The position numbers and the translations under genes are program-made. The notes beneath the pieces were generated by a model. The model was given only the letters and a program-made list of their open reading frames with translations. It ran no database searches and had not been told where the DNA came from. This document shows, one piece after another, positions 8,680 to 17,370 of a DNA stretch of 64,000 nucleotides; within the stretch, counting starts at the first letter, position 1, and the number at the start of each line of letters is the position of its first letter. Source of the DNA: Mycobacterium sp. WUMAC-067 (lineage in GTDB: Bacteria; Actinomycetota; Actinomycetes; Mycobacteriales; Mycobacteriaceae); NCBI RefSeq assembly GCF_020217485.1, contig NZ_JAEKMI010000016.1:59461-123460 (forward strand), written 5' to 3'.

Positions 8680-8921
8680 CAGGTCACCGTTCGCCACGAC
8701 GACCTCGGCCTTCACCTGGGCTGAGTAGCCTGCCGGTTCTGCTGCACACGGCGGGATGGCTTTTCGTGGTGGTTGGTGCGGCGGTGGCTACCGCGCATCT
8801 CATCGCCCACATCGCGAAATGGCATGTTCCCGGCATGCGCGATGTGCTGCTGGGTTTTCCCATGGCGGCAATCTTGGTGATCATCGGAATCGTCCTGATC
8901 GGACTGCAGCCGCCGCGGTGA
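8676..8921 (+). CDS. Small two-helix membrane protein, paralogue 1
   Basis: This 81-residue protein starts at GTG 8676 and overlaps the M56 stop (GTGA). It has two hydrophobic helices joined by a loop carrying MRDVLLGFPMAA; His residues (HLIAHIAKWH) lie at the end of the first helix. It aligns with the 11547-11810 product (same helix-His-x(3)-H loop, DLLLGYPMAA). Both are linked to the copper island. The function is unknown; the His residues could bind metal. Confidence 0.7.
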   Translation: MTGHRSPRRPRPSPGLSSLPVLLHTAGWLFVVVGAAVATAHLIAHIAKWHVPGMRDVLLGFPMAAILVIIGIVLIGLQPPR

Positions 8922-9155
8922 CCGGACGGAGCAACCTTTGGCGGAGGCCATCTGTATCCAAGGCCCACAGCGGGAGTCGAGTCAGGTTGGGGGTCGTCGC
9001 AGCAGTAGCCCCCGCCGTTGGTGCGACATTGCCGTTCTGGGTATCGGTGTCGCGCTCGGGAGCCGACCGTCAACGGGGACACGGTCCGTCTCAGGTGAGG
9101 CTACGGGCCTGGTCACCAGGTAGGGTGGGTGCGAAGATCGTTGGAAGGTGACACT

Positions 9156-9560
9156 GTGCGGACACGAGGTTTCGGAGAGCTGGAAGCCGTTGTCATGGAT
9201 CGTGTCTGGAACCATGATCCCGAAACAGTCACTGTGCGCGACATACTCGATGAGCTCATCGCCGAACGCAACATCGCTTACACCACGGTGATGTCGACCA
9301 TGGACAACCTGCATAACAAGGGGTGGCTGGAACGCGAGCGTGACGGACGCGCCTACCGGTACTGGGCTGTCATGACCCGCGAAGAGCACTCCGCTCAGCT
9401 CATGCGTAATGCGCTCGACGGTGGCGGCCAGCCGGAGTTGGTGCTCAACCATTTCATCGAGCAGATCGACCCTGCCGAGACCGAACGGCTGCGCGAAGCG
9501 CTGCGTCGGCTGGCGCGCCGCAACAGCCGGGCCAAGGCTAAAAAGGCGAGTAAGCGGTGA
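9156..9560 (+). CDS. BlaI/CopY-family transcriptional repressor 2
   Basis: This 134-residue winged-helix repressor starts at GTG 9156, with GGAAGG about 8 nt upstream. Motifs are FGELEAVVMDRVW, IAYTTVMSTMDNLHNKGWL and RDGRAYRYWAV. It is clearly more similar to repressor 3 (23012) than to repressor 1. The tail is very basic (RAKAKKASKR). It overlaps the downstream M56 gene by 4 bp. I find no good 19-bp palindrome in its own 234-bp upstream gap. Confidence 0.92.
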   Translation: MRTRGFGELEAVVMDRVWNHDPETVTVRDILDELIAERNIAYTTVMSTMDNLHNKGWLERERDGRAYRYWAVMTREEHSAQLMRNALDGGGQPELVLNHFIEQIDPAETERLREALRRLARRNSRAKAKKASKR

Positions 9561-10498
9561 GTTTGGCCGCGTGCCTGACGATCTACAGCACCGTGGTGCT
9601 GGTCGTCGGGCCCGCTGTGCTGCGTCGGCTGTCGCGCGCCGGGCACGCGCCGAGGCTCGGTGTGACGGCCTGGTTGGCCGCGATCGGCAGCATGCTCGCG
9701 ACGTGGTTGGTCGTGGCGGGGCTGCTGGTCGTCGATGTGGCGGCGCATTGGGGTCAGCGCAATTCGTTTGTGGTGGCGTGCGTCGCGGCGCTGTGCGAGC
9801 TGGCGGCCGGTGACGCGGGCCGCGCTGCCCAAGTCGGTGTGTTGGTGGGATTGGCGACGGTGGTAGTCGTTATGGCGCGCTTCGCGATTCGTATTGGCCG
9901 CACGATCGCACGGCTGCGGGCCCAGGCCCACGGCCACGCCCAAGCCATCCGCCTGGTCGGACGACCAACTCCCGACGAGGACGTCTATGTCGTTGATGCC
10001 ACCGCGCGGGCCGCGTACTGCGTGGCGGGTCGGCCGTCGGCGATCGTGGTGACCAGTTCGGCGATCGCTGCACTGGACCGTCACGAGTTGGGGGCGGTCA
10101 TCGCTCATGAACGCGCGCATCTGCGTGGGCACCATCCCGCCGTGATGACCGTGTTGCGGGGCTTGGCATTGGTATTTCCGCGACTGGGATTGATGACACA
10201 GGCGGCGCACGAGGTGTCGCGGCTGCTGGAAATGTGCGCCGACGATGCGGCTGCTCGCCGGCATGGGTGCGACCCGCTGATCAACGGTTTGATGGCATTG
10301 GTCGGTGTCGCGCCCGCCGCGGCGCTGGGCGCTGCTGATGTCGCGGTGTTGAGCCGTGCTGAGCGGCTGCTGTCGCCACCACAGCACCGTGCCTGTATCG
10401 GTGCGCAGCTCGCACTTGCCGGTGCCGCCGCCCTCGTCATTGCCGCACCGATGACGATGGTGGCTCTCGGAGCAGTCGGCATCCTGGTCTGCAGTTAG
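9557..10498 (+). CDS. M56 (BlaR1/MecR1-like) membrane metalloprotease 2
   Basis: This 313-residue membrane protein has four likely helices and the motif VIAHERAHLRGHH, with the zinc HExxH-type site at about residue 184. CADDAAARRHG provides the downstream acidic ligand region. As in the first pair, no ligand-binding sensor domain follows. The GTG start overlaps the BlaI 2 stop, so repressor and protease are coupled. The presence of a second complete pair suggests two inputs into one operator family. Confidence 0.87.
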   Translation: MSLAACLTIYSTVVLVVGPAVLRRLSRAGHAPRLGVTAWLAAIGSMLATWLVVAGLLVVDVAAHWGQRNSFVVACVAALCELAAGDAGRAAQVGVLVGLATVVVVMARFAIRIGRTIARLRAQAHGHAQAIRLVGRPTPDEDVYVVDATARAAYCVAGRPSAIVVTSSAIAALDRHELGAVIAHERAHLRGHHPAVMTVLRGLALVFPRLGLMTQAAHEVSRLLEMCADDAAARRHGCDPLINGLMALVGVAPAAALGAADVAVLSRAERLLSPPQHRACIGAQLALAGAAALVIAAPMTMVALGAVGILVCS

Positions 10499-10519
10499 CC
10501 GGCATTGACCGCTGTGTGG

Positions 10520-11287
10520 TCAGGTTTCGATGACGCGGGTGACGAATGGTGTCATTCCTGACGTGCGCACTGGCGAGATCTTGACCGGGACACCGGTTTG
10601 TTGGGCTTCGATCATCTGACCGCCGCCCAGATAGAGCGCCTCGTGCTGGCCGCCCCCGGGACCCCAAAACAGCAGGTCGCCCCGTTTCGCCTGCGAGGGC
10701 GGTACGTGGCGGCCTGCGGTGTACTGGTCACCGGAGTAGCGGGGGAGCAGTACACCGACGCCGGCGAATGCGTACCGGGTCAAGCCCGAGCAGTCGAAGC
10801 CGACTGTGTTCGCACCGGAGTCCACTCCGCGGCTGGGCCCGGTCAGGCTTCCGCCGCCCCACGAGTACGGCACACCCATCTGGGAGCCAGCGCGGCGGAT
10901 CACGTATTCGATCGCTTGCCTGCCATACACGCGGTTGCCGCGCAGCCCGCCGGCCCCCATGCTTGGGCTGGCAGTGGGAACAAGCCCAAGACTGCCCAAA
11001 AACTTTCGCCCCAGATCCATGGTGGTCTGTGCCGCCTTGGCACTGGCTTGCAGTGACGCATTCGCGATCGCCACGGGGTCGCCGGGTGCACCGGCACTGA
11101 GTGCGCTAGGCAGGGTCGGATCCCATTGTCCCGGATTGGGTTCGGCTCGGGCTGGAGCCACTGAGCACACAGCCCATGCCGTCAGCGCGATACCACACGA
11201 CCGCAGCAGCCGCCGCCGATTCCAGTCGCTGTCACCGGTCCGCATGGCAACCGCGGGCCGCAGTGGGCCATCAGGCAGGGAGGACAT
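10520..11287 (-). CDS. NlpC/P60 endopeptidase, RipB/RipD-like
   Basis: This 255-residue exported peptidoglycan endopeptidase has a twin-arginine-like signal (NRRRLLRS). Its C-terminal NlpC/P60 domain has FDCSGL (Cys) and QHEALYLG (His). It lacks the coiled coil of the RipA-like gene at 3204-4595, but the remaining two thirds match that protein closely (GQWDPTLP, RVYGRQAIEYVIRRA). The ATG at 11287 has GGAAGGAG 10 nt upstream. It converges with the M56 gene. An operator-like site lies about 50 bp upstream. M. tuberculosis RipB (Rv1478) is the recalled homologue. Confidence 0.88.
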   Translation of the reverse strand: MSSLPDGPLRPAVAMRTGDSDWNRRRLLRSCGIALTAWAVCSVAPARAEPNPGQWDPTLPSALSAGAPGDPVAIANASLQASAKAAQTTMDLGRKFLGSLGLVPTASPSMGAGGLRGNRVYGRQAIEYVIRRAGSQMGVPYSWGGGSLTGPSRGVDSGANTVGFDCSGLTRYAFAGVGVLLPRYSGDQYTAGRHVPPSQAKRGDLLFWGPGGGQHEALYLGGGQMIEAQQTGVPVKISPVRTSGMTPFVTRVIET

Positions 11288-11335
11288 GCGAGGTGTTCTC
11301 CTTCCCGCTTAGGCAACGCGGGGCATATCCCGCAC

Positions 11336-11354
11336 CTACTGTGCACTTCAGTAT
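11336..11354. promoter_or_regulatory. Operator-like site D (CTACT-N9-AGTAT)
   Basis: The inner arms TACTG and CAGTA are perfect. It lies 49 bp upstream of the RipB-like start and matches 9 of 10 family positions. Confidence 0.6.
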
Positions 11355-11502
11355 GTAGCGCCTCAGTAATTCCATTCTGAACCGTACAGCACTTTTACCC
11401 CAGTTGTAACTCCAGTCACAAATTCCACGTTTGTAATTCGTTGTTGCCGTTTCGGCCAGATCTTCACGTCGGCGCCAATCCTTGTATGTATGTAGTGAGT
11501 TA

Positions 11503-11521
11503 GTACTATGGTGCTTAGTAG
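11503..11521. promoter_or_regulatory. Operator-like site E (GTACT-N9-AGTAG)
   Basis: It matches 9 of 10 core positions and ends 25 bp before the ATG of the small membrane gene at 11547. Confidence 0.6.
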
Positions 11522-11546
11522 AGTGATTTGTGCGAAAGGTCCTGCC

Positions 11547-11810
11547 ATGAATCCGATCCGGCGTTACCCGCGCGCCCGCACGCCGTCGCCGTACACGGCC
11601 GCCTACCAGCGCGAACGCCGCCGCCGCGCGCTCGGATGGGTACTGGTAGCCGCTGGAGTCGCAATGGCGTTCGTGCATGCCGTCGCGCATCTGGGCCGAT
11701 TGCATATCGTCGTTCACCAGGATCTGCTGCTGGGCTATCCGATGGCCGCCGTGCTCACCCTTGTGGGGGCCGTCCTGATCGGGCGGGCGGTGGGTACAGG
11801 TAGGCCTTGA
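11547..11810 (+). CDS. Small two-helix membrane protein, paralogue 2
   Basis: This 87-residue protein starts at ATG 11547 (GAAAGG upstream); an ATG at 11508 lies inside site E and is unlikely. It has a basic N-terminal tail, then two helices with FVHAVAHLGRLH and DLLLGYPMAAVLTLVG. It aligns with the 8676-8921 product over both helices, keeping the His residues, the acidic loop residue and the G(Y/F)PMAA turn. It is a monocistronic gene with its own operator. Family and function are unknown. Confidence 0.7.
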   Translation: MNPIRRYPRARTPSPYTAAYQRERRRRALGWVLVAAGVAMAFVHAVAHLGRLHIVVHQDLLLGYPMAAVLTLVGAVLIGRAVGTGRP

Positions 11811-11954
11811 GCGTCCTGTTTCCCATGTGTACTGCCAGGCAGCTCGCCCGGCGAAATGGCGAGCACCGGGGCCACCGCAGGAGCTGGCCGCTCCGCCGTC
11901 GTGTAACGATTCGTTGAAGTCCGCTGACATCCAACGAAATCAACCACCTACGAC

Positions 11955-11973
11955 CTACGTAGTAGTGCAGTAT
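11955..11973. promoter_or_regulatory. Operator-like site F (CTACG-N9-AGTAT)
   Basis: This is a weaker family member that ends 6 bp before the chosen GTG start of the regulator at 11980. An overlapping inverted repeat CTACG-N5-CGTAG occupies 11948-11962. A separate inverted repeat TTCGTTG/CAACGAA is at 11910-11938. Confidence 0.45.
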
Positions 11974-11979
11974 TGTCCG

Positions 11980-12735
11980 GTGGGTATCCAGAACAGCGCC
12001 CTTGCCGAGCGGGTCCTGGTGACAGGCGATGACGGCAAGGGTCTGACCATCCTCGCAGAGGTTGTCCGGCGCGCGGCGTTGCCGGTTCTGGTCGTATCCG
12101 ACAGCATTGCGGCTCTGGATATCACCAGGGCTAAGCGGCCGGCCGTGATCATCGTGGCGGTCACGGGTCCATGGAGTGCCGGTCTAGCTGCGTGCCATCG
12201 CCTGCGTAGCTGCTCGAACGGCAAGATCATCGTCATCACGACCAACGATGACGTAGCCTGCACCGTCCGGGATTTCAATGACGGAGTCGACCTGGTGCTG
12301 ACGCCATCATGGAATGACGATCACCTCGGCGAACGGCTCCTCGCAATGTTGGCCGGCCCAGGCCGCAATCCCATCGTCCCTATCCGCCCGGTGTCACATA
12401 CGGGGCGGGCACGGTGGGCCGACAAACGAATGTTCGGACCGCTATGTATCGATATCGCCCGACGTCAGGTGACCGTTGCCGATGCCGAAATCAAGTTGAC
12501 CCGAACGCAGTTCGAGATACTGGCAGCCTTGGCGCAGCGCTCCGGTGGCGTGCTTTCACGTCAGGAACTGCTCAACGCCGTGTGGGGGCCGGACTGGACG
12601 GGCACTGCAGCCAACATCGACGTGCATATCGGTCAGCTGCGCAGAAAGCTCGGAGACAATCCAGCCCAGCCCATGCTGGTTCTCAATGTCCGAGGCGTCG
12701 GTTACCGGCTGGCGGGGGAAGGCTGGCGATACTGA
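11980..12735 (+). CDS. OmpR-family regulator with degenerate receiver
   Basis: This protein has about 251 residues. The C-terminal winged helix is normal (LTRTQFEILAAL, LNVRGVGYRL). The N-terminal half keeps a receiver-like pattern (VLVTGDDG, PAVIIVAVTGPW, KIIVITTNDD), but the phosphoacceptor Asp is replaced (VAVTGPW instead of LDLxLP) and no KPF Lys motif is seen. It is therefore probably phosphorylation-independent. The frame is open upstream to 11827, but the operator-like site F overlaps that part, so I chose GTG 11980. No kinase is adjacent. It may act as a constitutive or ligand-controlled activator. Confidence 0.75.
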   Translation: MGIQNSALAERVLVTGDDGKGLTILAEVVRRAALPVLVVSDSIAALDITRAKRPAVIIVAVTGPWSAGLAACHRLRSCSNGKIIVITTNDDVACTVRDFNDGVDLVLTPSWNDDHLGERLLAMLAGPGRNPIVPIRPVSHTGRARWADKRMFGPLCIDIARRQVTVADAEIKLTRTQFEILAALAQRSGGVLSRQELLNAVWGPDWTGTAANIDVHIGQLRRKLGDNPAQPMLVLNVRGVGYRLAGEGWRY

Positions 12736-12836
12736 GGCGCCGGGCGTAACACTGTGGCCGCTGTGGCTATCGGTGCTGGCCACGCACCGTGGCGAAGTGG
12801 GATCGGCACACGGCTGGACAACATCCCGGTCGCGAT

Positions 12837-12855
12837 CTACGGTCACGCTTAGTAG
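12837..12855. promoter_or_regulatory. Operator-like site G (CTACG-N9-AGTAG)
   Basis: It matches at both half-sites (G variant at position 5) and lies 60 bp upstream of the polysaccharide deacetylase start. Confidence 0.6.
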
Positions 12856-12915
12856 AAGGCGGTAGGTGGCGCGTTGTGGCGGTTGCCGCCACAAGTGAGG
12901 TGGCGTGAGGTGGCT

Positions 12916-13788
12916 ATGTGGGTGCGGCGATTCGGCGGCTTGTGGTGGCAGCTTCTGGTCGTGGTAGTGGTGTTGGTGCTGGCCGGGGTGCTGACGGTGG
13001 TCGGCGCGCGCAGTCAACGCAACCTCGATGCCGATTCCGTGGATTGTTCGCAGGCCAAGTGCATTGCGCTGACATTCGACGACGGGCCGAGCCCGTTCAC
13101 TGACCGGCTCCTGAAAGTGCTGTCCGACCGCGGCGCCAAGGCCACGTTCTTTCTGATCGGGAACAAGGTCGCTGCCGACCCGTCGGCAGCGCGCCGAATC
13201 GCCGATGCCGGCATGGAGGTGGCCGGCCACACCTGGGAACACCCCAATATGTCGACGGTCGCCGTCGGCGATATCCCGGCCCAGTTGCGTAAGGCCACCG
13301 AGGCGATCGCGGCCGCGACCGGCCGAGCCCCGACGCTGTATCGCCCCGCCGGGGGTCTATCCAGTCCCTCAGTGCACGCCGAAGCCGCAAGGCAAGGTCT
13401 CGCCGAGATCCTGTGGGACGTTATCCCTTTCGACTGGATCAACGATTCGAATCTGGCTGCCACGACCTACATGCTCAAGACTCAGATCAAGCCGGGATCG
13501 GTGGTGTTGTTGCACGACACCTACTCCAGCACTGTTGATGTGGTCTGTCAGTTTCTGCCGGTGCTGATCGTCAATGGCTACCACATGGTCACGGTGAGCC
13601 ACCTGCTCGGCCACCGGGCCGCCGGATCGAGCTACGGTGGCCGCGAGAACGGGCCGCCGGCCAACGCTCTGGCCGACATTCCAGCCACCCGTATTCCGCA
13701 GTTGCCGGCCACACCATCACCCAAGCCCGCGCCCAACCTGCCCATAACCGACCTGCCCAACCAGAGCCCCGGCGGGCCGCCCGCATAG
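12916..13788 (+). CDS. Polysaccharide deacetylase (NodB/CE4 family), membrane-anchored
   Basis: This protein has about 290 residues. An N-terminal anchor (about residues 8-33) is followed by the NodB domain with TFDDGPS (catalytic Asp and metal Asp) and HTWEHPNM (metal His pair). It also has RPAGG and LLHDTYSST motifs typical of peptidoglycan N-deacetylases. The C-terminal 60 residues are Pro-rich. ATG 12916 has GAGG 5 nt upstream. It probably removes acetyl groups from wall glycans outside the membrane. It joins Rip and Ldt genes as a third kind of wall enzyme in the island. Confidence 0.88.
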   Translation: MWVRRFGGLWWQLLVVVVVLVLAGVLTVVGARSQRNLDADSVDCSQAKCIALTFDDGPSPFTDRLLKVLSDRGAKATFFLIGNKVAADPSAARRIADAGMEVAGHTWEHPNMSTVAVGDIPAQLRKATEAIAAATGRAPTLYRPAGGLSSPSVHAEAARQGLAEILWDVIPFDWINDSNLAATTYMLKTQIKPGSVVLLHDTYSSTVDVVCQFLPVLIVNGYHMVTVSHLLGHRAAGSSYGGRENGPPANALADIPATRIPQLPATPSPKPAPNLPITDLPNQSPGGPPA

Positions 13789-14260
13789 GTTATCCATCTT
13801 CCGCAGGGCGCCGACACCGGTCAGGAGCGCCCGCCTGTTCGGCGAGGCAGATGCCGGCGCTCAAAGGTCGCCGTCGGCCGACGGGTGGTTCACGTTGAGG
13901 AGATCGGGGTGGCGCGGCCGAGTTCGAACCGTGATTCACCGGATTGCTGACGTGACATAGCTGACAGCTTTCACCGCGCGGCGGCAGCCTGAACGGCCTT
14001 AGCATCGCCAATTCGCCAAGCTGGGCATCGACCGCGGCCGCCGTGAGGCCATCGCGCACCACTAACCCACTGACTACGTACATAAGTAGTAGCTGACCTG
14101 CGGGGATACGGCCTCAGGACAGGGACTGTGTGGACACCGCTGACCCAAAAATATTGGCGCACTGTGATGCTCAATCCTGCGCAGTGGAACTTGTGCGCGG
14201 CCGATCGGGCGTCATCGCGGTGGGATAACACATTGGAATCGACTTTGCGTCACGACCGTG
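13789..14260. other. Non-coding stretch before lpqS-like operon
   Basis: I see no convincing gene in these 472 bp. The only clear structure is operator-like site H at 14074-14092. The distance from that site to the next start is about 170 bp, so the operon may have a long leader. Confidence 0.6.
14074..14092. promoter_or_regulatory. Operator-like site H (CTACG-N9-AGTAG)
   Basis: This is a 19-bp family member with both half-sites intact, upstream of the lpqS-cysK2-MFS operon. Confidence 0.6.
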
Positions 14261-14704
14261 ATGGTGCCCGCCGCTGCTAGTGTGAAAAGCATTGTGAGGT
14301 ATGACGACGCCCCCACGAGACAGCAACTATTGTCAGCGCTGACGCTGACAGTAGTGCTGTGGGGGCTGCTCATCGGCGCTGGTGCGATCGTCACCGTGCC
14401 GTCTGAGACCTACACGCACGCTCCGCACAGCATCATGTCCTCAGCGACTGACGGTGCTGCTACGGCGATGGACCACCCCCATATCCAAGGGCCGGTCGAG
14501 GTCTGTCGGGATATCTTTGTCGACGTGGTGCTGCCGCGCGCGGCCACCGTGTTGCTGCTCGTCGGGATCTCTGTGGCGATCGTTGCCCTGGCAGTGTTCG
14601 GAAACCGCTGGTCATGGACAGCGGTGCGGGGACCGCCGCCATTCCACGACATATTTGTATCGGGCCGGAAGCTATTGCTGCGGCTCTGTATCGCTCGGCG
14701 CTGA
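14261..14704 (+). CDS. LpqS-like membrane/exported protein
   Basis: This protein has about 147 residues, an N-terminal hydrophobic helix (about 27-45) and a second one (about 93-113) following VCRDIFVDVVLPRAATVLLL. It contains a His/Met segment (HAPHSIM, MDHPHI) and ends LLLRLCIARR. The C-terminal pattern and its place before cysK2 and an MFS gene resemble M. tuberculosis LpqS (Rv0847), a copper-induced protein, as I recall it. No lipobox is present at this start. ATG 14261 is uncertain; later GTGs are possible. Confidence 0.65.
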   Translation: MVPAAASVKSIVRYDDAPTRQQLLSALTLTVVLWGLLIGAGAIVTVPSETYTHAPHSIMSSATDGAATAMDHPHIQGPVEVCRDIFVDVVLPRAATVLLLVGISVAIVALAVFGNRWSWTAVRGPPPFHDIFVSGRKLLLRLCIARR

Positions 14705-14816
14705 TGACATGCGCCCGACCGCATCGCCTGCTGCGATCCGGTCGGCATTCACTTCGCCTAGAGACAAGTAGCCGCGCGCCTGTACCGCGGCTCGATACAG
14801 AAAAGATGACAACCTG

Positions 14817-15929
14817 ATGAACAACACTGTGGCAGTTGATTCCTCCGATCTTGAACACTCGACCAGTCACCGCGCACTGGGCCGCAACCATCGACTTGGC
14901 ACGATGGTGGGTCACACGCCGGTCTTACGTATTTCTGCTCCTTTCAGCGATGAGAAGCGTGGCTTTTGGGCCAAGTTGGAAGGGTTCAATCCTGGCGGCA
15001 TGAAGGATCGTCCCGCCATGCACATGGTGGAGCGGGGCCGCGCTCGAGGCGATCTGCTTCCGGGCGCGCGCATCGTGGAATCCACCAGTGGCACGTTGGG
15101 TTTGGGCCTGGCTTTGGCCGGTACCGTCTACGGCCATCCGGTCACCTTGGTGGCTGACCCCGGGATGGAGCCCATCATGCATCGGATGCTGGCGGCCTAC
15201 GGCGCCCATGTCGACGTGGTGAGCACCCCGCATCCGCAAGGCGGCTGGCAACAAGCCCGGCGCGACCGAGTTGCTGAACTGCTGGCCGCCGAAGCCAATG
15301 CCTGGTACCCCGACCAGTACAACAACCCCGACAACGTCGAGGCATATCAGGGACTTGCACTGGAACTGGATGCCCAGCTAGGAAACGTCGACGTGCTGGT
15401 GTGCTCGGTGGGCACCGGCGGGCACTCTGCGGGCATCGCACGGGTGTTGCGTCAGTTCAACCCCGATATGCGCCTCATCGGGGTGGACACCATCGGGTCG
15501 ACCATCTTCGGGCAGCCCGCCGCAACACGTCTCATGCGTGGCTTGGGATCCAGTATCTATCCCCGCAATGTCGACTACGCCGCATTCGACGAGGTGCACT
15601 GGGTTGCGCCCGCTGAAGCAGTGTGGGCGTGCCGCTCCCTGGCAGCCACGCATTACGCCTCGGGGGGCTGGAGTGTGGGGGCGGTTGCCCTGGTCGCAGG
15701 CTGGGTTGCGCGCACTGAGCCAGAAACCGCCACGATCGCGTCGGTCTTTCCGGATGGCCCGCAGCGCTACTTCGACACGGTGTACAACGACGATTACTGC
15801 CGCGAACATGGCCTTCTCGGAGTTCAACCACCTGCCCATCCTGCCGAGCTCGCAACGACGACCGAGCGTGTCGTTACTTCGTGGTCGCGGTGCGTCAACG
15901 TGGTCGACCCGATGCAGGGCACCCAGTGA
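14817..15929 (+). CDS. cysK2: CysK2-like PLP-dependent cysteine synthase homologue, copy 1
   Basis: This 370-residue fold-type II PLP enzyme has the Schiff-base Lys in [11 protein letters not shown] and phosphate-binding GTGGHSAG. Its length and operon match mycobacterial CysK2 (Rv0848), known to make S-sulfocysteine from O-phosphoserine and thiosulfate. A thiol product fits a copper or redox defence role. It is followed by the MFS gene with a 4-bp overlap (GTGA). A close paralogue lies at 27043-28149. Confidence 0.88.
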   Translation: MNNTVAVDSSDLEHSTSHRALGRNHRLGTMVGHTPVLRISAPFSDEKRGFWAKLEGFNPGGMKDRPAMHMVERGRARGDLLPGARIVESTSGTLGLGLALAGTVYGHPVTLVADPGMEPIMHRMLAAYGAHVDVVSTPHPQGGWQQARRDRVAELLAAEANAWYPDQYNNPDNVEAYQGLALELDAQLGNVDVLVCSVGTGGHSAGIARVLRQFNPDMRLIGVDTIGSTIFGQPAATRLMRGLGSSIYPRNVDYAAFDEVHWVAPAEAVWACRSLAATHYASGGWSVGAVALVAGWVARTEPETATIASVFPDGPQRYFDTVYNDDYCREHGLLGVQPPAHPAELATTTERVVTSWSRCVNVVDPMQGTQ

Positions 15930-17185
15930 TCGCAGCAGTCCGGCAGTTCACCAGCTTCGGCTGGCCCAGCCGCCTGCTGATGATCAACCAATTCGGCATC
16001 AACGTCGGGTTCTACATGTTGATGCCCTACCTGGCCGGCTACCTGGCCGGGCCGCTTGGGCTGGCCGCCTGGGCCATCGGTCTGGTGCTGGGTGTACGCA
16101 ACTTCTCCCAGCAAGGAATGTTCGTTGTTGGCGGTACCCTGGCCGACCGGCTCGGGTTCAAGCCCCTCATCGTGGTGGGATGCCTGTTGCGGACCGCCGG
16201 ATTCGGTCTGTTGGTGTTCGCCGATTCCCTGCCCGCCGTGCTGATCGCCTCGGCGGCGACAGGATTCGCCGGAGCCCTGTTCAACCCCGCGGTGCGCGCC
16301 TATCTGGCCGCCGACTCCGGCCCTCGCCGCGTTGAGGCGTTCGCCTTGTTCAACATGTTCTATCAGGCGGGCATCCTGGCTGGTCCGCTTGTCGGATTGG
16401 TGTTGATGATGGCCGACTTCCGCACGGTAGCCGCCGCTGCAGCAGCGGTGTTCGCGCTCTTGACGGTCGCCCAACTGTTCGCACTGCCGCAGCACGCGGC
16501 CGATTCGCACGACGATGCGACCAGCGTTATCGACAATTGGCGTGCAGTGGTGGCCAACCGGTCATTTCTGCGGTTCGCGGTCGCGATGATCGGCTGTTAC
16601 GTGCTCAGCTTCCAGGTGTACCTGGCGATGCCGTTGCAGGCAGCCGCACTTACACCGCAGCACGAATCCGCGGTGGTCGCCGGCATCTTTGTGATCTCGG
16701 GCGTTGTGGCGGTCGGCGGGCAGCTGCGCATCACCCGATGGTTTGGAACACGTTGGGGCAGTGGTCGATCACTGGTGATCGGCATGATCATCCTGGCAGC
16801 CTCGTTCCTACCGCTGCTGATCGCTCCTGACGCTGGACGGTTTGGGGCCGTTGCCGGTGTGGCCGCGTTGTTGGCGGCGGCGGGGTTGCTCGCGGTCGGT
16901 TCGGCTGCGGTATTCCCATTCGAAATGGATACCGTAGTTTCCCTGGCGCGAGACCGGCTGGTCGCAACCCACTACGGCTTCTACAACACCATCGTCGGAG
17001 TCGGCATCCTCATCGGAAACCTTGCCACCGGTGCAGCCCTGCAGGCCGCCCGTGACTGGGGGGCTGTCGAAGTGTTCTGGGGCGCGCTGGTCGTGATCGG
17101 ATTGGTCTCAGCGGTGGCGCTGTATCGATTAGACCGTGGCGGACAGCTCACTACCAGTGACGTTGTGCAGGCATCGACGAAATAA
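15926..17185 (+). CDS. MFS transporter (Rv0849-like)
   Basis: This 419-residue protein has about 12 hydrophobic segments. The first-half loop motif [17 protein letters not shown] is the MFS motif A. The GTG start at 15926 overlaps the cysK2 stop. Length and order match Rv0849. The substrate is unknown; export of a sulfur metabolite or metal complex made with CysK2 is an inference. Confidence 0.88.
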   Translation: MIAAVRQFTSFGWPSRLLMINQFGINVGFYMLMPYLAGYLAGPLGLAAWAIGLVLGVRNFSQQGMFVVGGTLADRLGFKPLIVVGCLLRTAGFGLLVFADSLPAVLIASAATGFAGALFNPAVRAYLAADSGPRRVEAFALFNMFYQAGILAGPLVGLVLMMADFRTVAAAAAAVFALLTVAQLFALPQHAADSHDDATSVIDNWRAVVANRSFLRFAVAMIGCYVLSFQVYLAMPLQAAALTPQHESAVVAGIFVISGVVAVGGQLRITRWFGTRWGSGRSLVIGMIILAASFLPLLIAPDAGRFGAVAGVAALLAAAGLLAVGSAAVFPFEMDTVVSLARDRLVATHYGFYNTIVGVGILIGNLATGAALQAARDWGAVEVFWGALVVIGLVSAVALYRLDRGGQLTTSDVVQASTK

Positions 17186-17370
17186 CAGACCGCAGCCAAC
17201 ATTGCGGTAGCGGCAGGGCCGTGTCACTGCGACGCGCTGTGGCCCGAGGGCGCCATCTTCGACACGACCAGCATCATCAGCAGCAGCCGGTGCGGACTCG
17301 ACCGTGAGCCCATCCAGCATTGTCAAACGCGGTGCCTACCGGATAGACGGTGTACGCGAGGCAGGGAGAT
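17186..17370. other. Intergenic, nothing identified
   Basis: These 185 bp lie between the MFS stop and the end of the small minus-strand ORF. No gene, repeat or clear hairpin was seen. Confidence 0.5.

Noticed and set aside
9395..10387. 330-residue minus-strand open frame
   Set aside because: It is antisense to the BlaI 2 and M56 genes, which have clear motifs and coupled starts; the composition is not protein-like.
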